Below are positions 1 through 8,398 of a stretch of DNA of 22,805 nucleotides, piece by piece. The stretch's first letter is position 1; the number at the start of each line of letters is the position of its first letter. This DNA is from DATJPY01 sp035506135. Its GTDB lineage: Bacteria; Myxococcota_A; UBA9160; PR03. The translations under genes and the position numbers were made by a program. The notes below the pieces were generated by a model. It was not told where the DNA came from, made no database searches, and saw nothing but the letters and a program-made list of their open reading frames with translations. The DNA lies in NCBI GenBank assembly GCA_035506135.1, contig DATJPY010000046.1, positions 1-22,805 on the forward strand. Direction: 5' to 3'.

Positions 1-906
1 GTCGAACTTCGTCATCGCCCTGGCGATGGACGCGGTGTTGGGGCCGAGGTCCTTCTCGTAGACGACCCCGTCGTGGCTCACGAGGAAGGTCATCACCCCC
101 GAGGCACCCCAGGTCGCCGGGTACGCCACCACGGCGAAGCCTCCCATCATCTTGCCCTTTGCGATGTAGCCGTAGGCACCGCCCTGTGCGTGGGACCCTT
201 GCGCCGTCAGCATCCGATAGTGATAGCCGTGGTAGGGCGTCGGCTTGCCCTGCCCGCCCGTGTAGCCCTCGGCTCGAGCCTGGGCGATGAGGTCACCGAG
301 GGGGCTCTCCGGCTCGCCCTCCTTGGTCGGATAGTAGAGGCCGTTGCGCTGGTTCTTCCTGCTGAGGAAGTACTGCGCGTAGTGGAGCAGTCCGCTCTTG
401 TCGGGATCGCGCTCGTAGTACTCCCGCTGCGCATCCACGATGGCGAGCATGGTCTGGATGGTGTCGAGCTCGTTGCGCCCGATGCGCCTGGCGAGGATCT
501 CCTGCTCCCCCGCCTTGGTATCGAAGCGCCAACCGGAGGCGTCCTTCACGATCGGGATCGGCATCGGCCAGTCGTCCTTGCCGGTCTCCAGGATCGCCTT
601 CGTATCGCTCGACCTCACGATCTGGTGCTTCTCGTCGTACGACGCGGCGAAGCGCTCTCGTCCCTCCCGGTCGGCCACGGAGTCGCCGGACTCCGCCACC
701 CGCTTCCCGTCCGGTCCGAGCACGGCCAGGAGCGCCTTCGGGTTGTCGGACTTGACGGCCGCAACCAGCGCGGCCACGGCGTCCTCCGGCGAGGCGAAGT
801 GCTTCGGTGCCGGGACCGCGGCAAGGGCGCGCGGAGCGGCGCCCGTCACAGCAAGAAACGCGATCGCGAAGGTTGCAGCCAGAGCGCGCAGTCGTCGCGC
901 GATCAT
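1..906 (-). CDS. DUF2950 family secreted protein (3' end outside window)
   Basis: The frame reads 302 codons to the window edge with no stop, so the C-terminus is missing, probably by only a few tens of residues given the family's usual length. The start at 906 follows GGAGGA with 7 nt spacing and gives a signal peptide (MIARRLRALAATFAIAF, then an Ala-rich cleavage region). An in-frame ATG at 939 has a poorer ribosome site. The body contains the family's recognisable motifs: YHGYHYRMLTAQG, GAYGYIAKGKMMGGFAV, YPATWGASGVMTFLV and the final VYEKDLGPNTA stretch. Function is not established for DUF2950; export to the periplasm or envelope is inferred from the signal peptide. It lies 44 nt downstream of the DUF3300 gene on the same strand. 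These two families often occur together, so co-transcription and a shared envelope role are likely. Confidence 0.88.
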   Translation of the reverse strand, partial: MIARRLRALAATFAIAFLAVTGAAPRALAAVPAPKHFASPEDAVAALVAAVKSDNPKALLAVLGPDGKRVAESGDSVADREGRERFAASYDEKHQIVRSSDTKAILETGKDDWPMPIPIVKDASGWRFDTKAGEQEILARRIGRNELDTIQTMLAIVDAQREYYERDPDKSGLLHYAQYFLSRKNQRNGLYYPTKEGEPESPLGDLIAQARAEGYTGGQGKPTPYHGYHYRMLTAQGSHAQGGAYGYIAKGKMMGGFAVVAYPATWGASGVMTFLVSHDGVVYEKDLGPNTASIARAMTKFD

Positions 907-950
907 CTTCCGGTCCTCCGAAGCGTGATGGATCGACATCTCGAGCACCC

Positions 951-2360
951 TCACCGACGCCCGCCGCCGCCTCGGCCCCCACCACCGCCCGCTCGACCGC
1001 CGCCCCCACCGCCGCCCGCTCGACCGCCGCCGCCACCGCCGCCATGGCCACCGCCGCCGCGAGACCCGAAGTTGGACGCGCTCTGGCGGCTCGCGTTGCC
1101 GCGCGCGGAGTCGCGGCGGGTCTGCGAGGCGTTGCCCATCCCATGGAACGCGCCCGAAGGTGCACCCCGAGTCGATGCGCTCGGTCGATTGGCCCCACGG
1201 TTTCCAGCGGCGCCACGGTCTCCTGCACCGCCGCCGGGGCGTTGCGAGCTCGCCATCCGATCCGAAGCCCCGGGGCGCTGTCCACCGCCCATCTGTCCGC
1301 CGCCCGGCCGGTTGCCGCCGGGGCCTCCGCGGTTGCCGAGGTCGCGCTGGACGTTGCCGACGCCCTCGCGCGCGATCTGCTGGCGCCCCTGCTCGGCACG
1401 CCCGCGGAACGCCTCGCGCGAGTCGACGCCGGGTCGCCCCTGCTTGTTGAACCGCTGCTGCGTCGCCTGGTCGCGGTACTGAACGCCCTTGCGATGCTCG
1501 GGACTGTGCTGCCACTTCCCGTTCTGGAACTTGTTCTGGATGTCGGCGCGGTTCACCGAGTTGGAGACGTTGTTGGTGAAGTTGTTGTAGTTGTTGTAGT
1601 TCACGTTGATGTCGTTGTGCCCGTGGCCCCAGCCCCAGTTGCAGTTGCCCCAGAGCGCCGAGCCCACGGCCATGCCGACCCCGAAGGAGAGCAGCGCTGT
1701 CCCCGCCACGTAGCCCGGCGGGTAGTAGGAGTACGGCGGATAGGACGGGTAGGGCCACGCGCCGTAGACGACGGTCGGATTGTAGGTGGGGACGTAGACG
1801 ACCTGCGGATTCGCCGGCTGGATCACGATCACCTGCTGCGACCCGGCGGGCGCGTCGGGCGGCGGCGGCTGCACGATGACCTTCTGCTGATCCGTGCTCT
1901 GCAGATTTCCCTGCGCCTGCGCCTTGTTTCGCAGGCGCTGCACGGCGTCCATCACGTCGCTCTGCTGCGCGAGGAAGGCGTCGCCGAGCTTCTGCGTCCA
2001 GTCGAGCTGCTCGTTCATCATCGTGAGGACCTGGGGGAACGAGAGCAGCGACTTGACGCTCGGGTCCCAGTTCTTCTGCTGCAGTGCGTCGTCAAGCGCC
2101 TTGTCCTTGAGGCCTGGGCTCGCCTTCTGGAAGCGCGCCGCGTCGACGATCTCGAGCGGATACGTCGAGGCCATGAGCACCTGCGCGAGCAGCGAGTCGG
2201 GATAGAGCGCGATCGGAGCGACGAGCTGATCGAGCTCTTCGGGCTTGAAGGTCGGCGCCTGCTGATCCTGCGCCCGAGCACCCTGCGGCCCGGGAAGCGC
2301 CAGCAGCAGGGCGAGCAGGGCGGCGAGACCCGCCCTCGACGACGCGGTGGCTCGACCCAT
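951..2360 (-). CDS. DUF3300 family secreted protein with Gly/Arg-rich tail
   Basis: 469 residues. The ATG at 2360 was chosen because GAGGAGGGG lies just upstream and because it starts a clean signal peptide (MGRATASS, then a hydrophobic Leu/Ala run ending near PQGARA). The frame continues upstream to 2423 without such features. The DUF3300 domain covers roughly residues 30-270: the PEELDQLVAPIALYPDSLLA motif and the ASTYPLEIVDAARF motif are clear, followed by a Tyr/Pro-rich stretch (VVYVPTYNPTVVYGAWPYP) and an Asn-rich segment. The C-terminal half is low complexity, rich in Gly, Arg, Ser and Gln, and ends in long Gly runs. Family function is unknown; an envelope or exported role is inferred. 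It starts 82 nt after nuoN and is followed by DUF2950, its frequent partner. Confidence 0.9.
   Translation of the reverse strand: MGRATASSRAGLAALLALLLALPGPQGARAQDQQAPTFKPEELDQLVAPIALYPDSLLAQVLMASTYPLEIVDAARFQKASPGLKDKALDDALQQKNWDPSVKSLLSFPQVLTMMNEQLDWTQKLGDAFLAQQSDVMDAVQRLRNKAQAQGNLQSTDQQKVIVQPPPPDAPAGSQQVIVIQPANPQVVYVPTYNPTVVYGAWPYPSYPPYSYYPPGYVAGTALLSFGVGMAVGSALWGNCNWGWGHGHNDINVNYNNYNNFTNNVSNSVNRADIQNKFQNGKWQHSPEHRKGVQYRDQATQQRFNKQGRPGVDSREAFRGRAEQGRQQIAREGVGNVQRDLGNRGGPGGNRPGGGQMGGGQRPGASDRMASSQRPGGGAGDRGAAGNRGANRPSASTRGAPSGAFHGMGNASQTRRDSARGNASRQSASNFGSRGGGGHGGGGGGGRAGGGGGGGRAGGGGGRGGGGRR
986..1039 (-). repeat. 27-bp tandem repeat, two copies, in the DUF3300 tail
   Basis: Copies at 986-1012 and 1013-1039 differ at one position. 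Each encodes a nine-residue unit of Gly residues with Arg-Ala. Being a multiple of three, it keeps the reading frame and suggests slippage-driven growth of the glycine tail. Confidence 0.85.
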
Positions 2361-2374
2361 GGGTTGCCCCTCCT

Positions 2375-2393
2375 CGCGGACCGCCGGTCCGCG
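2375..2393. repeat. 8-bp-arm inverted repeat in the nuoN-DUF3300 gap
   Basis: Arms CGCGGACC and GGTCCGCG are perfect and separated by GCC. The repeat lies 14 nt upstream of the DUF3300 start codon, just before its ribosome site on the minus strand. It has no T tract, so it is not a classical intrinsic terminator. It could be a hairpin at the end of the nuo transcript or an operator for the DUF3300/DUF2950 pair. Confidence 0.5.
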
Positions 2394-2442
2394 TCGCCGA
2401 CGAGCGTAGCGCGGCCGCGGCACGATCCGCTCCGCAGACGAG

Positions 2443-3957
2443 TCAGAACAGGAGCGCGACGCTCTGCCGCGCCCACTCGAGGGCCGCGATGCCCGAGAGG
2501 AAGCCCGGCGCGCGCGTCGGGAAGAGGCCGAGCAGGAGCACCAGCACGGCGCACACCGCGAGCACGAGGAGCTCGCCGGTGGAGCTCTCCTGGCGCAGGG
2601 AGGCGTCCCCGGGCTCGCTCATGTACATCACCACCGGCAGGCGCAGGTAGTAGTAGACCGACACCAGGCTCCCCATCACACCGACCAGGGTGACGCCGAT
2701 CAGCCCCGATCCGACGGCCGCCTTGAAGACCAGGAACTTCGCGACGAAGCCCACCGTCCCGGGGATGCCGGCCAGCGACAGCATGAAGATCGTGAGCAGC
2801 GCCGCGAGCCCTGGCCGCGTGCGCGCCAGGCCTGCCAGGTCCTGCAGCTCCTCGCAGTCGCGGCCGCGGTTGGCGAGTGCCACCAGCACGGCGAACGCCC
2901 CGAGGTTCGTGAAGACGTAGGCGATCAGGTAGAACAGCACGGCGGTGTAACCCTCGGGGTTGCCGGCCGCCATGCCGATCAGGACGTAGCCGGCGTGTGC
3001 GATCGACGAGTAGGCGAGGAGCCGCTTCAGGTTGGTCTGGATCACCGCCATCACGTTGCCGACCACGACGCTCGCCAGCGCCAGCCCCCAGAACAGCGTC
3101 GAGAGCTCGCCGATCACCGATCCGAACGCCGCGAGCGCGAGGCGCAGCAGCGCCGCGAAGGCCGCGACCTTGACCGTGATCGCCATGAAGGCCGTCACCG
3201 AGGTCGGCGCACCCTCGTAGACGTCCGGGGTCCACTGGTGGAACGGCACCGACGAGACCTTGAAGGCGAAGCCCACCACGATGAGCGCCATCCCGATCAG
3301 CCCGATCGGGTTGCCGGGCGGGAAGGCGGCGTGGATGCCGGCGTAGTCGATCGCGCCGCAGATGCCGTACACCAGCGCCATCCCGTACAGGAGCACCGCG
3401 CTCGCGAACGATCCCACCAGGAAGTACTTGAGCGCCGACTCGTTGCTGCGCAGCTTGCGGCGGTCGAAGCCCGCGAGCACGTAGATCGGGATGCTCATCA
3501 GCTCGAGCCCGAGGAACAGCACCAGCAGATCCGCCGCCGCCACCAGCAGCATCATGCCGGCGGTGGAGAGCAGCACCAGCGCGTAGTACTCGCCGTGATT
3601 GATGCGCAGCTCGACCAGGTACGTGATCGAGAGCCAGCAGATCAGGAAGGAGGATACGGCGACCAACGCCGTGAAGAACGCGGAGAAGCGGTCGAGCCGT
3701 GCGACCACCCCGCTTGTCTGGAAGGAGAGCGAGAGCCCGCTCCAGTACACGGCGCCGGCCGCGTAGATGGCGAGTCCGAGGAAGACCACCGCGACAACGG
3801 CCAGCAGGCTCCCGATCCAGACGTCGCTCACGAGCTGGCCGAGGAAGGTGCGGCGGCGCGACAGCAGCACCTCCCCGAGCATCACCACCACGGCGCCGAT
3901 GCCCGTGAAGGCGATCGGCGCGATCGCGGAGAGGTCGAGCTGAGGGCTCGCGGGCAT
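2443..3957 (-). CDS. nuoN: NADH-quinone oxidoreductase subunit N
   Basis: 504 residues, normal for NuoN, one of three antiporter-like proton-pumping subunits in the membrane arm of respiratory complex I. Diagnostic segments are LGLELMSIPIYVLAGFDRR (with the conserved transmembrane Glu), FKVSSVPFHQWTPDVYEGAP (with the TM7 Lys) and KRLLAYSSIAHAGYVLIG. The protein is hydrophobic throughout, with about 14 likely membrane helices. The ATG at 3957 overlaps the nuoM stop as ATGA, indicating translational coupling. The same frame stays open far upstream through nuoM, but that stretch is not NuoN-like and is a composition artefact. This is the last nuo gene of the operon. Confidence 0.97.
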   Translation of the reverse strand: MPASPQLDLSAIAPIAFTGIGAVVVMLGEVLLSRRRTFLGQLVSDVWIGSLLAVVAVVFLGLAIYAAGAVYWSGLSLSFQTSGVVARLDRFSAFFTALVAVSSFLICWLSITYLVELRINHGEYYALVLLSTAGMMLLVAAADLLVLFLGLELMSIPIYVLAGFDRRKLRSNESALKYFLVGSFASAVLLYGMALVYGICGAIDYAGIHAAFPPGNPIGLIGMALIVVGFAFKVSSVPFHQWTPDVYEGAPTSVTAFMAITVKVAAFAALLRLALAAFGSVIGELSTLFWGLALASVVVGNVMAVIQTNLKRLLAYSSIAHAGYVLIGMAAGNPEGYTAVLFYLIAYVFTNLGAFAVLVALANRGRDCEELQDLAGLARTRPGLAALLTIFMLSLAGIPGTVGFVAKFLVFKAAVGSGLIGVTLVGVMGSLVSVYYYLRLPVVMYMSEPGDASLRQESSTGELLVLAVCAVLVLLLGLFPTRAPGFLSGIAALEWARQSVALLF

Positions 3958-5558
3958 CAGCGCTGCATCTCCGTCACGGCCATCCGGAAGGGCACGGGCG
4001 ACGACTCGTGCGCCGCGGCCCGCTTCAGCTCCATCTGGTGCAGCAGATCGCCGACGGACGCCTCGAGCCGCGTGAGGAACGGGCTCGGATAGACGCCGAT
4101 CCACACGATCGGGATCAGGATCGCGACCAGGACCGCCTTCTCGCGCAGGTCGAGGTCGACGAGCGAGCGGTTGGCGGGCTCGTCGCACGGGCCGAAGAAC
4201 ATGCGGCGCACCATCCAGAGCAGGTACACCGCGGAGAGCACCACGCCAAAGGTGGCGGGCACCGCGACCCAGGGCTTCGCCAGGAAGGTTCCCGCCAGGA
4301 TCAGGAACTCCCCGACGAAGCCGTTCAGCGCCGGGAGCCCGATGCTCGACATCGCGACCACGCCGAACAGCGCGGCAAAGACCGGCATCGGCCGCGCCAG
4401 GCCGCCGAAGGCCGCGATCTCCCTCGTGTGGCGGCGCTCGTAGATCATACCCACCAGCAGGAACAGGGCGCCCGTCGAGAGCCCGTGGTTCACCATCTGC
4501 AGGATGCCGCCCTCGAGGCCCTCCACGTTCAGCGCGAAGATGCCGAGCATCACGAATCCGAGGTGGGCGACCGACGAGTAGGCGACCAGCTTCTTGGCGT
4601 CCTGCTGCACCATCGCGACGAGCGCGCCGTACAGGATGCCGGCCAGCGCGAGCCCGAAGACGAGCGGGGCGAAGTCGGCGGCCGCAACCGGGAAGAGCGG
4701 AAGCGCGAAGCGCACGAAGCCGTAGGTCCCCATCTTCAGGAGCACGCCCGCGAGGATCACGGAGCCCGCGGTGGGCGCCTCGACGTGCGCGTCGGGAAGC
4801 CAGGTGTGGAACGGCACGATCGGCACCTTGATGCCGAAGGCCAGGCCGAACGCCGCGAACAGCCACGGCTGCGTCTTCCACCACACCGCCTGTCCGGCCA
4901 GCGGCACGACGGTGTCGAGGAGACCGGCGGTGCCTCCCCCCGGCGGGCGGATCAGATCGAAGCTCTGCGTGCCGAACTGGTCGGCGTGCAGCAGGTACAG
5001 CGACAGGATCGCCACCAGCATGAAGAGCGAGCCGAACATGGTGAACAGGAAGAACTTGACCGCTGCGTAGACCCGCCGCGGCCCGCCCCAGATCCCGATG
5101 ATGAAGTACATCGGGATCAGCATCACCTCCCAGAACACGTAGAACTGGAAGAGGTTCAGCGCGACGAAGGCACCGAGCATGCCGGTCTCGAGGAAGAGGT
5201 TCATGAACACGAAGCTGCGAACCGAGCGCGTGACGTCGTGCCACGCGGCGATCAGCACGAGCGGCTGCAGGAAGGTGGTGAGCGCCACCAGCAGCAGGCT
5301 CATTCCGTCGACGCCGACGAAGTAGTGGATGCCGTAGCCGGGCAGCCAGCTCGCGTACTCCACGAACTGATAGCCGCTGCGCGCAGGATCGAAGGCGGCG
5401 AAGAGCCGCAGCGCGAGCAGGAAGGTCACCACCGTGCTGCCGAGCCCGATCGCCTTCCAGAGCGACGCGGGCAGCCGCGGCGAGGCGACGAGCGCGAGGC
5501 CCGTCGCCAGGGGCAGGAAGGTCACGAGCGTGAGCAGGTGCGCGTCGACCCAGTCCAT
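3957..5558 (-). CDS. nuoM: NADH-quinone oxidoreductase subunit M
   Basis: 533 residues, an antiporter-like proton-pumping subunit of the complex I membrane arm. Diagnostic segments are FWEVMLIPMYFIIGIWGG (conserved Glu in TM5), GIKVPIVPFHTWLPDAHVEA (TM7 Lys and discontinuous helix) and KKLVAYSSVAHLGFVMLG. The ATG at 5558 begins MDWVDAHLLTLVTFLPL and lies 8 nt after the nuoL stop. The ribosome site is weak, consistent with coupling to nuoL. The stop overlaps the nuoN start by four bases (ATGA). The frame is open upstream to 6884, but that stretch is a shadow of nuoL and carries no membrane helices. The C-terminal tail beyond the last helix is short and basic. Confidence 0.97.
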   Translation of the reverse strand: MDWVDAHLLTLVTFLPLATGLALVASPRLPASLWKAIGLGSTVVTFLLALRLFAAFDPARSGYQFVEYASWLPGYGIHYFVGVDGMSLLLVALTTFLQPLVLIAAWHDVTRSVRSFVFMNLFLETGMLGAFVALNLFQFYVFWEVMLIPMYFIIGIWGGPRRVYAAVKFFLFTMFGSLFMLVAILSLYLLHADQFGTQSFDLIRPPGGGTAGLLDTVVPLAGQAVWWKTQPWLFAAFGLAFGIKVPIVPFHTWLPDAHVEAPTAGSVILAGVLLKMGTYGFVRFALPLFPVAAADFAPLVFGLALAGILYGALVAMVQQDAKKLVAYSSVAHLGFVMLGIFALNVEGLEGGILQMVNHGLSTGALFLLVGMIYERRHTREIAAFGGLARPMPVFAALFGVVAMSSIGLPALNGFVGEFLILAGTFLAKPWVAVPATFGVVLSAVYLLWMVRRMFFGPCDEPANRSLVDLDLREKAVLVAILIPIVWIGVYPSPFLTRLEASVGDLLHQMELKRAAAHESSPVPFRMAVTEMQR

Positions 5559-5566
5559 CGCGACCG

Positions 5567-7597
5567 CTACCGGAGCAGCCAGGCGACGATCGCCAGCGCG
5601 CCCGCGACGAAGGTCACGAGATAGCCCTGGGCGAGCCCCGACTGCAGGTACTTGAGGCCGTGCGCGGCGAAGCCGCGCACGGCGCGCGCCGAGCCGTTGA
5701 CGGCGACGCCGTCGATCAGGCCGTGGTCGATGCCCCGGAACAGCACCCGGTCCGAGACCGCGACCAGCGGCCGCACGAAGAGCGCGTCGTAGATCTCGTC
5801 CACGTAGTACTTGTCGCGCAGGAGCCGGTAGAGGCCGCCGGCGCGGGCGGCGATGCGCTCGGGCAGCTCGGGCCTCCAGACGTAGAGCCACGCCGCCGCG
5901 AGCGCGCCGAGGCCCGAGGCGGCGACGGCCAGCGCGGCGAGCCCGAGCTCCGTCGAGAACTGCACGGCGGGCTCCTGCTCGCGCAGCACGCCCTGCAGCC
6001 AGTGCGCGAGGCTGTCGGCCTCCGGCACCCCGATCGCATCGCCGTAGGCGTCCGGAAAGCCCGCAAAGCCCGCGAACGCCGCGAAGAAGGCCAGCACGTA
6101 GAGGGGGATCAGCACGACGGCGGCCGGCTCGTGGATGTGGCGCTGCACCTCCTCGGGCGCGCGGCACGTCCCGGCGAAGACGCGGAAGTGCAGTCGGAAC
6201 ATGTAGAACGCCGTCAGCACCGCGGTGACGACGCCGATCCCCCAGAGCGCGCGATGCCCGGGGACCGACTCCGCGGTGTACGTGGCCAGCAGGATGCCGT
6301 CCTTCGAGAAGAAGCCCGCGAAGGGCGGGAAGCCCGCGATCGCCAGCACGCCGATCAGGAACACGGCGTGGGTGCGCGGCAGCCGGCGGCGCAGGCCGCC
6401 CATCTGCGCGGTGTCCTGCTCGTGGTGCATGGCCAGGATCACGGCGCCGGCGCCGAGGAAGAGCAGCGCCTTGAAGAAGGCGTGCGTGCCGAGGTGGAAG
6501 ACCGCGGCCGAGTAGGCGCCGCAGCCGGCAGCGAGGAACATGTAGCCGAGCTGGCTCACCGTCGAGTAGGCGAGCACCTTCTTGATGTCGGTCTGCGCGA
6601 TCGCCACGGTGGCGGCGAAGAGCGCCGTGAGCGCGCCCACCCACGCGATGGTCGCCGAGGCCCCGGGCGCGATCGCGTACAGGAACGACAGGCGGCACAC
6701 CATGTACACGCCGGCGGTCACCATCGTCGCGGCGTGGATCAGCGCCGAGACGGGAGTCGGGCCCGCCATCGCGTCGGGCAGCCAGACGTAGAGCGGGAGC
6801 TGCGCCGACTTGCCGCATGCGCCGATGAAGAGGCAGAGGCCGATCAGCGTCGCCAGGTGCCAGCTCGGCGCGCCGGGCAGCCACGCCGGCACGGCCACGC
6901 TCCGCTGCGCGAGCCGGGGGATGGCGGCCTGGATCTCGCGGAAGCCGAGCGCGGTCGTGCCCGCGTCGGAGAGCACCGAGATGAGGAGGAAGATGCCGAT
7001 CAGGAAGCCGAAATCACCGATGCGGTTCACCACGAACGCCTTCATCCCGCAGTAGGCGTTGTAGCGGTCGCCGTACCAGAACCCGATCAGCAGGTAGGAG
7101 CAGAGCCCGACCCCCTCCCAGCCGAGGAACATCACGAGCAGGTTGTCGCCCAGGATCAGCAGCAGCATCGAGCAGGTGAAGAGGTTCAGGTAGCAGAAGA
7201 AGCGCTGGAAGCCGCCGTCGTCGCGGTGGTCGTCGTCCATGTAGCCGATCGAGTAGATGTGGATCAGCGATCCGACGCCCGTCACGATCAGGCACATCAC
7301 CGCCGACAGCGGATCGAACAGGAACGACATCTCGGCGGCGATGCGCCCGGCGCCGACCCAGGGATACACCTCGTCGACGAGCGCTCGCTGGCCGGCGGAG
7401 AGGTCGGTCAGCTGGGAGAAGCCGATCAGCGTGATGGCGAAGGCGAGCAGCGGCGCACCGCACGACACCGCGATCACGAAGGAGCGCGGCGACTCGCGCC
7501 GCATGAGGACCAGGATCACGCCGTGGATCAGCGCCGCCGCCAGCGGAAGCAGCGGGATCCAGCGCAGGAGCTCGCTGTGCGCGCCGCCGGTCACCAT
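5567..7597 (-). CDS. nuoL: NADH-quinone oxidoreductase subunit L
   Basis: 676 residues, the distal antiporter-like proton-pumping subunit of complex I. Signature segments are WEGVGLCSYLLIGFWYGDRY (TM5 Glu), CGKSAQLPLYVWLPDAMAGP (TM7 Lys and proton-channel helix) and KKVLAYSTVSQLGYMFLAAG. The length includes the C-terminal extension expected to form the long lateral helix and final transmembrane anchor, ending in a hydrophobic segment (YLVTFVAGALAIVAWLLR). The ATG at 7597 overlaps the end of nuoK by 7 nt in a different frame, so nuoL is translationally coupled to nuoK. nuoM follows 8 nt downstream. Confidence 0.97.
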   Translation of the reverse strand: MVTGGAHSELLRWIPLLPLAAALIHGVILVLMRRESPRSFVIAVSCGAPLLAFAITLIGFSQLTDLSAGQRALVDEVYPWVGAGRIAAEMSFLFDPLSAVMCLIVTGVGSLIHIYSIGYMDDDHRDDGGFQRFFCYLNLFTCSMLLLILGDNLLVMFLGWEGVGLCSYLLIGFWYGDRYNAYCGMKAFVVNRIGDFGFLIGIFLLISVLSDAGTTALGFREIQAAIPRLAQRSVAVPAWLPGAPSWHLATLIGLCLFIGACGKSAQLPLYVWLPDAMAGPTPVSALIHAATMVTAGVYMVCRLSFLYAIAPGASATIAWVGALTALFAATVAIAQTDIKKVLAYSTVSQLGYMFLAAGCGAYSAAVFHLGTHAFFKALLFLGAGAVILAMHHEQDTAQMGGLRRRLPRTHAVFLIGVLAIAGFPPFAGFFSKDGILLATYTAESVPGHRALWGIGVVTAVLTAFYMFRLHFRVFAGTCRAPEEVQRHIHEPAAVVLIPLYVLAFFAAFAGFAGFPDAYGDAIGVPEADSLAHWLQGVLREQEPAVQFSTELGLAALAVAASGLGALAAAWLYVWRPELPERIAARAGGLYRLLRDKYYVDEIYDALFVRPLVAVSDRVLFRGIDHGLIDGVAVNGSARAVRGFAAHGLKYLQSGLAQGYLVTFVAGALAIVAWLLR

Positions 7598-7893
7598 TTC
7601 AGCAGGCTCGCATCCTCGACGTTCATCGACTCGCGGTTGCGGAATAGCGCGATCACGATCCCGAGCCCGACCGCCACCTCGGCGGCGGCGACCACGATCA
7701 CCATCAGCACGAACACCTGACCGGCCGCGCTACCCCAGGCCCGCGAGAAGCCGACGAAGGCGAGGTTCGCGGCGTTCAGCATCAGCTCGATCGACATCAG
7801 GATCACGATCAGGTTGCGGCGCGTCAGCGCGCCGATCGCGCCGATCGCGAACAGCAGCGCCGAGAGGCCGATCACGTGCTCGAGCGGGATCAC
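7591..7893 (-). CDS. nuoK: NADH-quinone oxidoreductase subunit K
   Basis: 100 residues, exactly the family size, with three transmembrane helices. NuoK is part of the proton-translocating path next to NuoJ in the complex I membrane arm. Both conserved membrane glutamates are present: in IELMLNAANLAFVGFSR (TM2) and in VVAAAEVAVGLGIVIALFR (TM3). Translation starts at GTG, one base after the nuoJ stop; GGAGG lies about 10 nt upstream inside the end of nuoJ. The 3' end overlaps nuoL by 7 nt. This ordered, overlapping arrangement is the usual J-K-L-M-N membrane block. Confidence 0.97.
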   Translation of the reverse strand: MIPLEHVIGLSALLFAIGAIGALTRRNLIVILMSIELMLNAANLAFVGFSRAWGSAAGQVFVLMVIVVAAAEVAVGLGIVIALFRNRESMNVEDASLLKW

Positions 7894-7894
7894 G

Positions 7895-8398
7895 TCAGTC
7901 GAGCCTCCGTTTCGCCAGCACCACCGCCCCGACGATCGCCCCCAGGAGGAGCAGCGAGGTCGCCTCGAAGGGCAGCGGGTATTGCAGGAACAGCGCGCGC
8001 CCGAGCGCCCGATAGCCGCCGAAGTCCTCCCCGACCTCGCGCACGGTCGGGAGCGCGCCGGGCATGCGCCGCAGGAAGTCCCAGGTCACGGCGATCGCGA
8101 TCCCGACACCGAGCGCCTTGACCGCGCGCTGCCGCTCGGGTGGGAAGGCGTCGCGCCGCAGGTTCAGCAGCATCACGACGAAGAGGAACACCACCACGAT
8201 GGCGCCCGCGTACACCATGATCTGGAGCGCCGCGACCAGGTGGGCATCGAGCACGACGTAGATCCCGCCGAGCGAGATCATCGTCACCACCAGGCTCATG
8301 GCAGCCGCCACGGTGTTGCGCGTGTTCAGCACCATTCCGAGCGCCGACACCACCGCGGCCGCGGCGAACAGGTAGAAGAAGACCTGCGGCGCGCTCAC
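7895..8398 (-). CDS. nuoJ: NADH-quinone oxidoreductase subunit J
   Basis: 167 residues, a membrane subunit of complex I that carries the mobile TM3 region linking quinone reduction to proton pumping. The signature LQIMVYAGAIVVVFLFVVML is clear, and the N-terminus (MSAPQVFFYLFAAAAVVSAL) is a normal first helix. The GTG start at 8398 is decided by a very strong AAGGAGG six bases upstream, even though the frame stays open further. It overlaps the nuoH stop as GTGA. In the standard order nuoI would sit between nuoH and nuoJ; here the two genes overlap directly, so nuoI is absent from this position and was not merely overlooked. Confidence 0.96.
   Translation of the reverse strand: MSAPQVFFYLFAAAAVVSALGMVLNTRNTVAAAMSLVVTMISLGGIYVVLDAHLVAALQIMVYAGAIVVVFLFVVMLLNLRRDAFPPERQRAVKALGVGIAIAVTWDFLRRMPGALPTVREVGEDFGGYRALGRALFLQYPLPFEATSLLLLGAIVGAVVLAKRRLD

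Noticed and set aside
907..939. Alternative DUF2950 start at ATG 939
   Set aside because: It adds eleven hydrophilic residues before the signal peptide and has a poorer ribosome site than ATG 906, which has GGAGGA at 7 nt.
955..1065. The short CCGCC-rich repeats as a possible CRISPR or intergenic repeat array
   Set aside because: They lie inside the DUF3300 coding frame, encode poly-Gly with Arg, and have no spacers.
5559..6884. Upstream extension of the nuoM frame, and similarly of the nuoN frame to 5244
   Set aside because: The extra residues are hydrophilic, Arg-rich shadows of the preceding gene and have no complex I similarity; the accepted starts give normal family N-termini.
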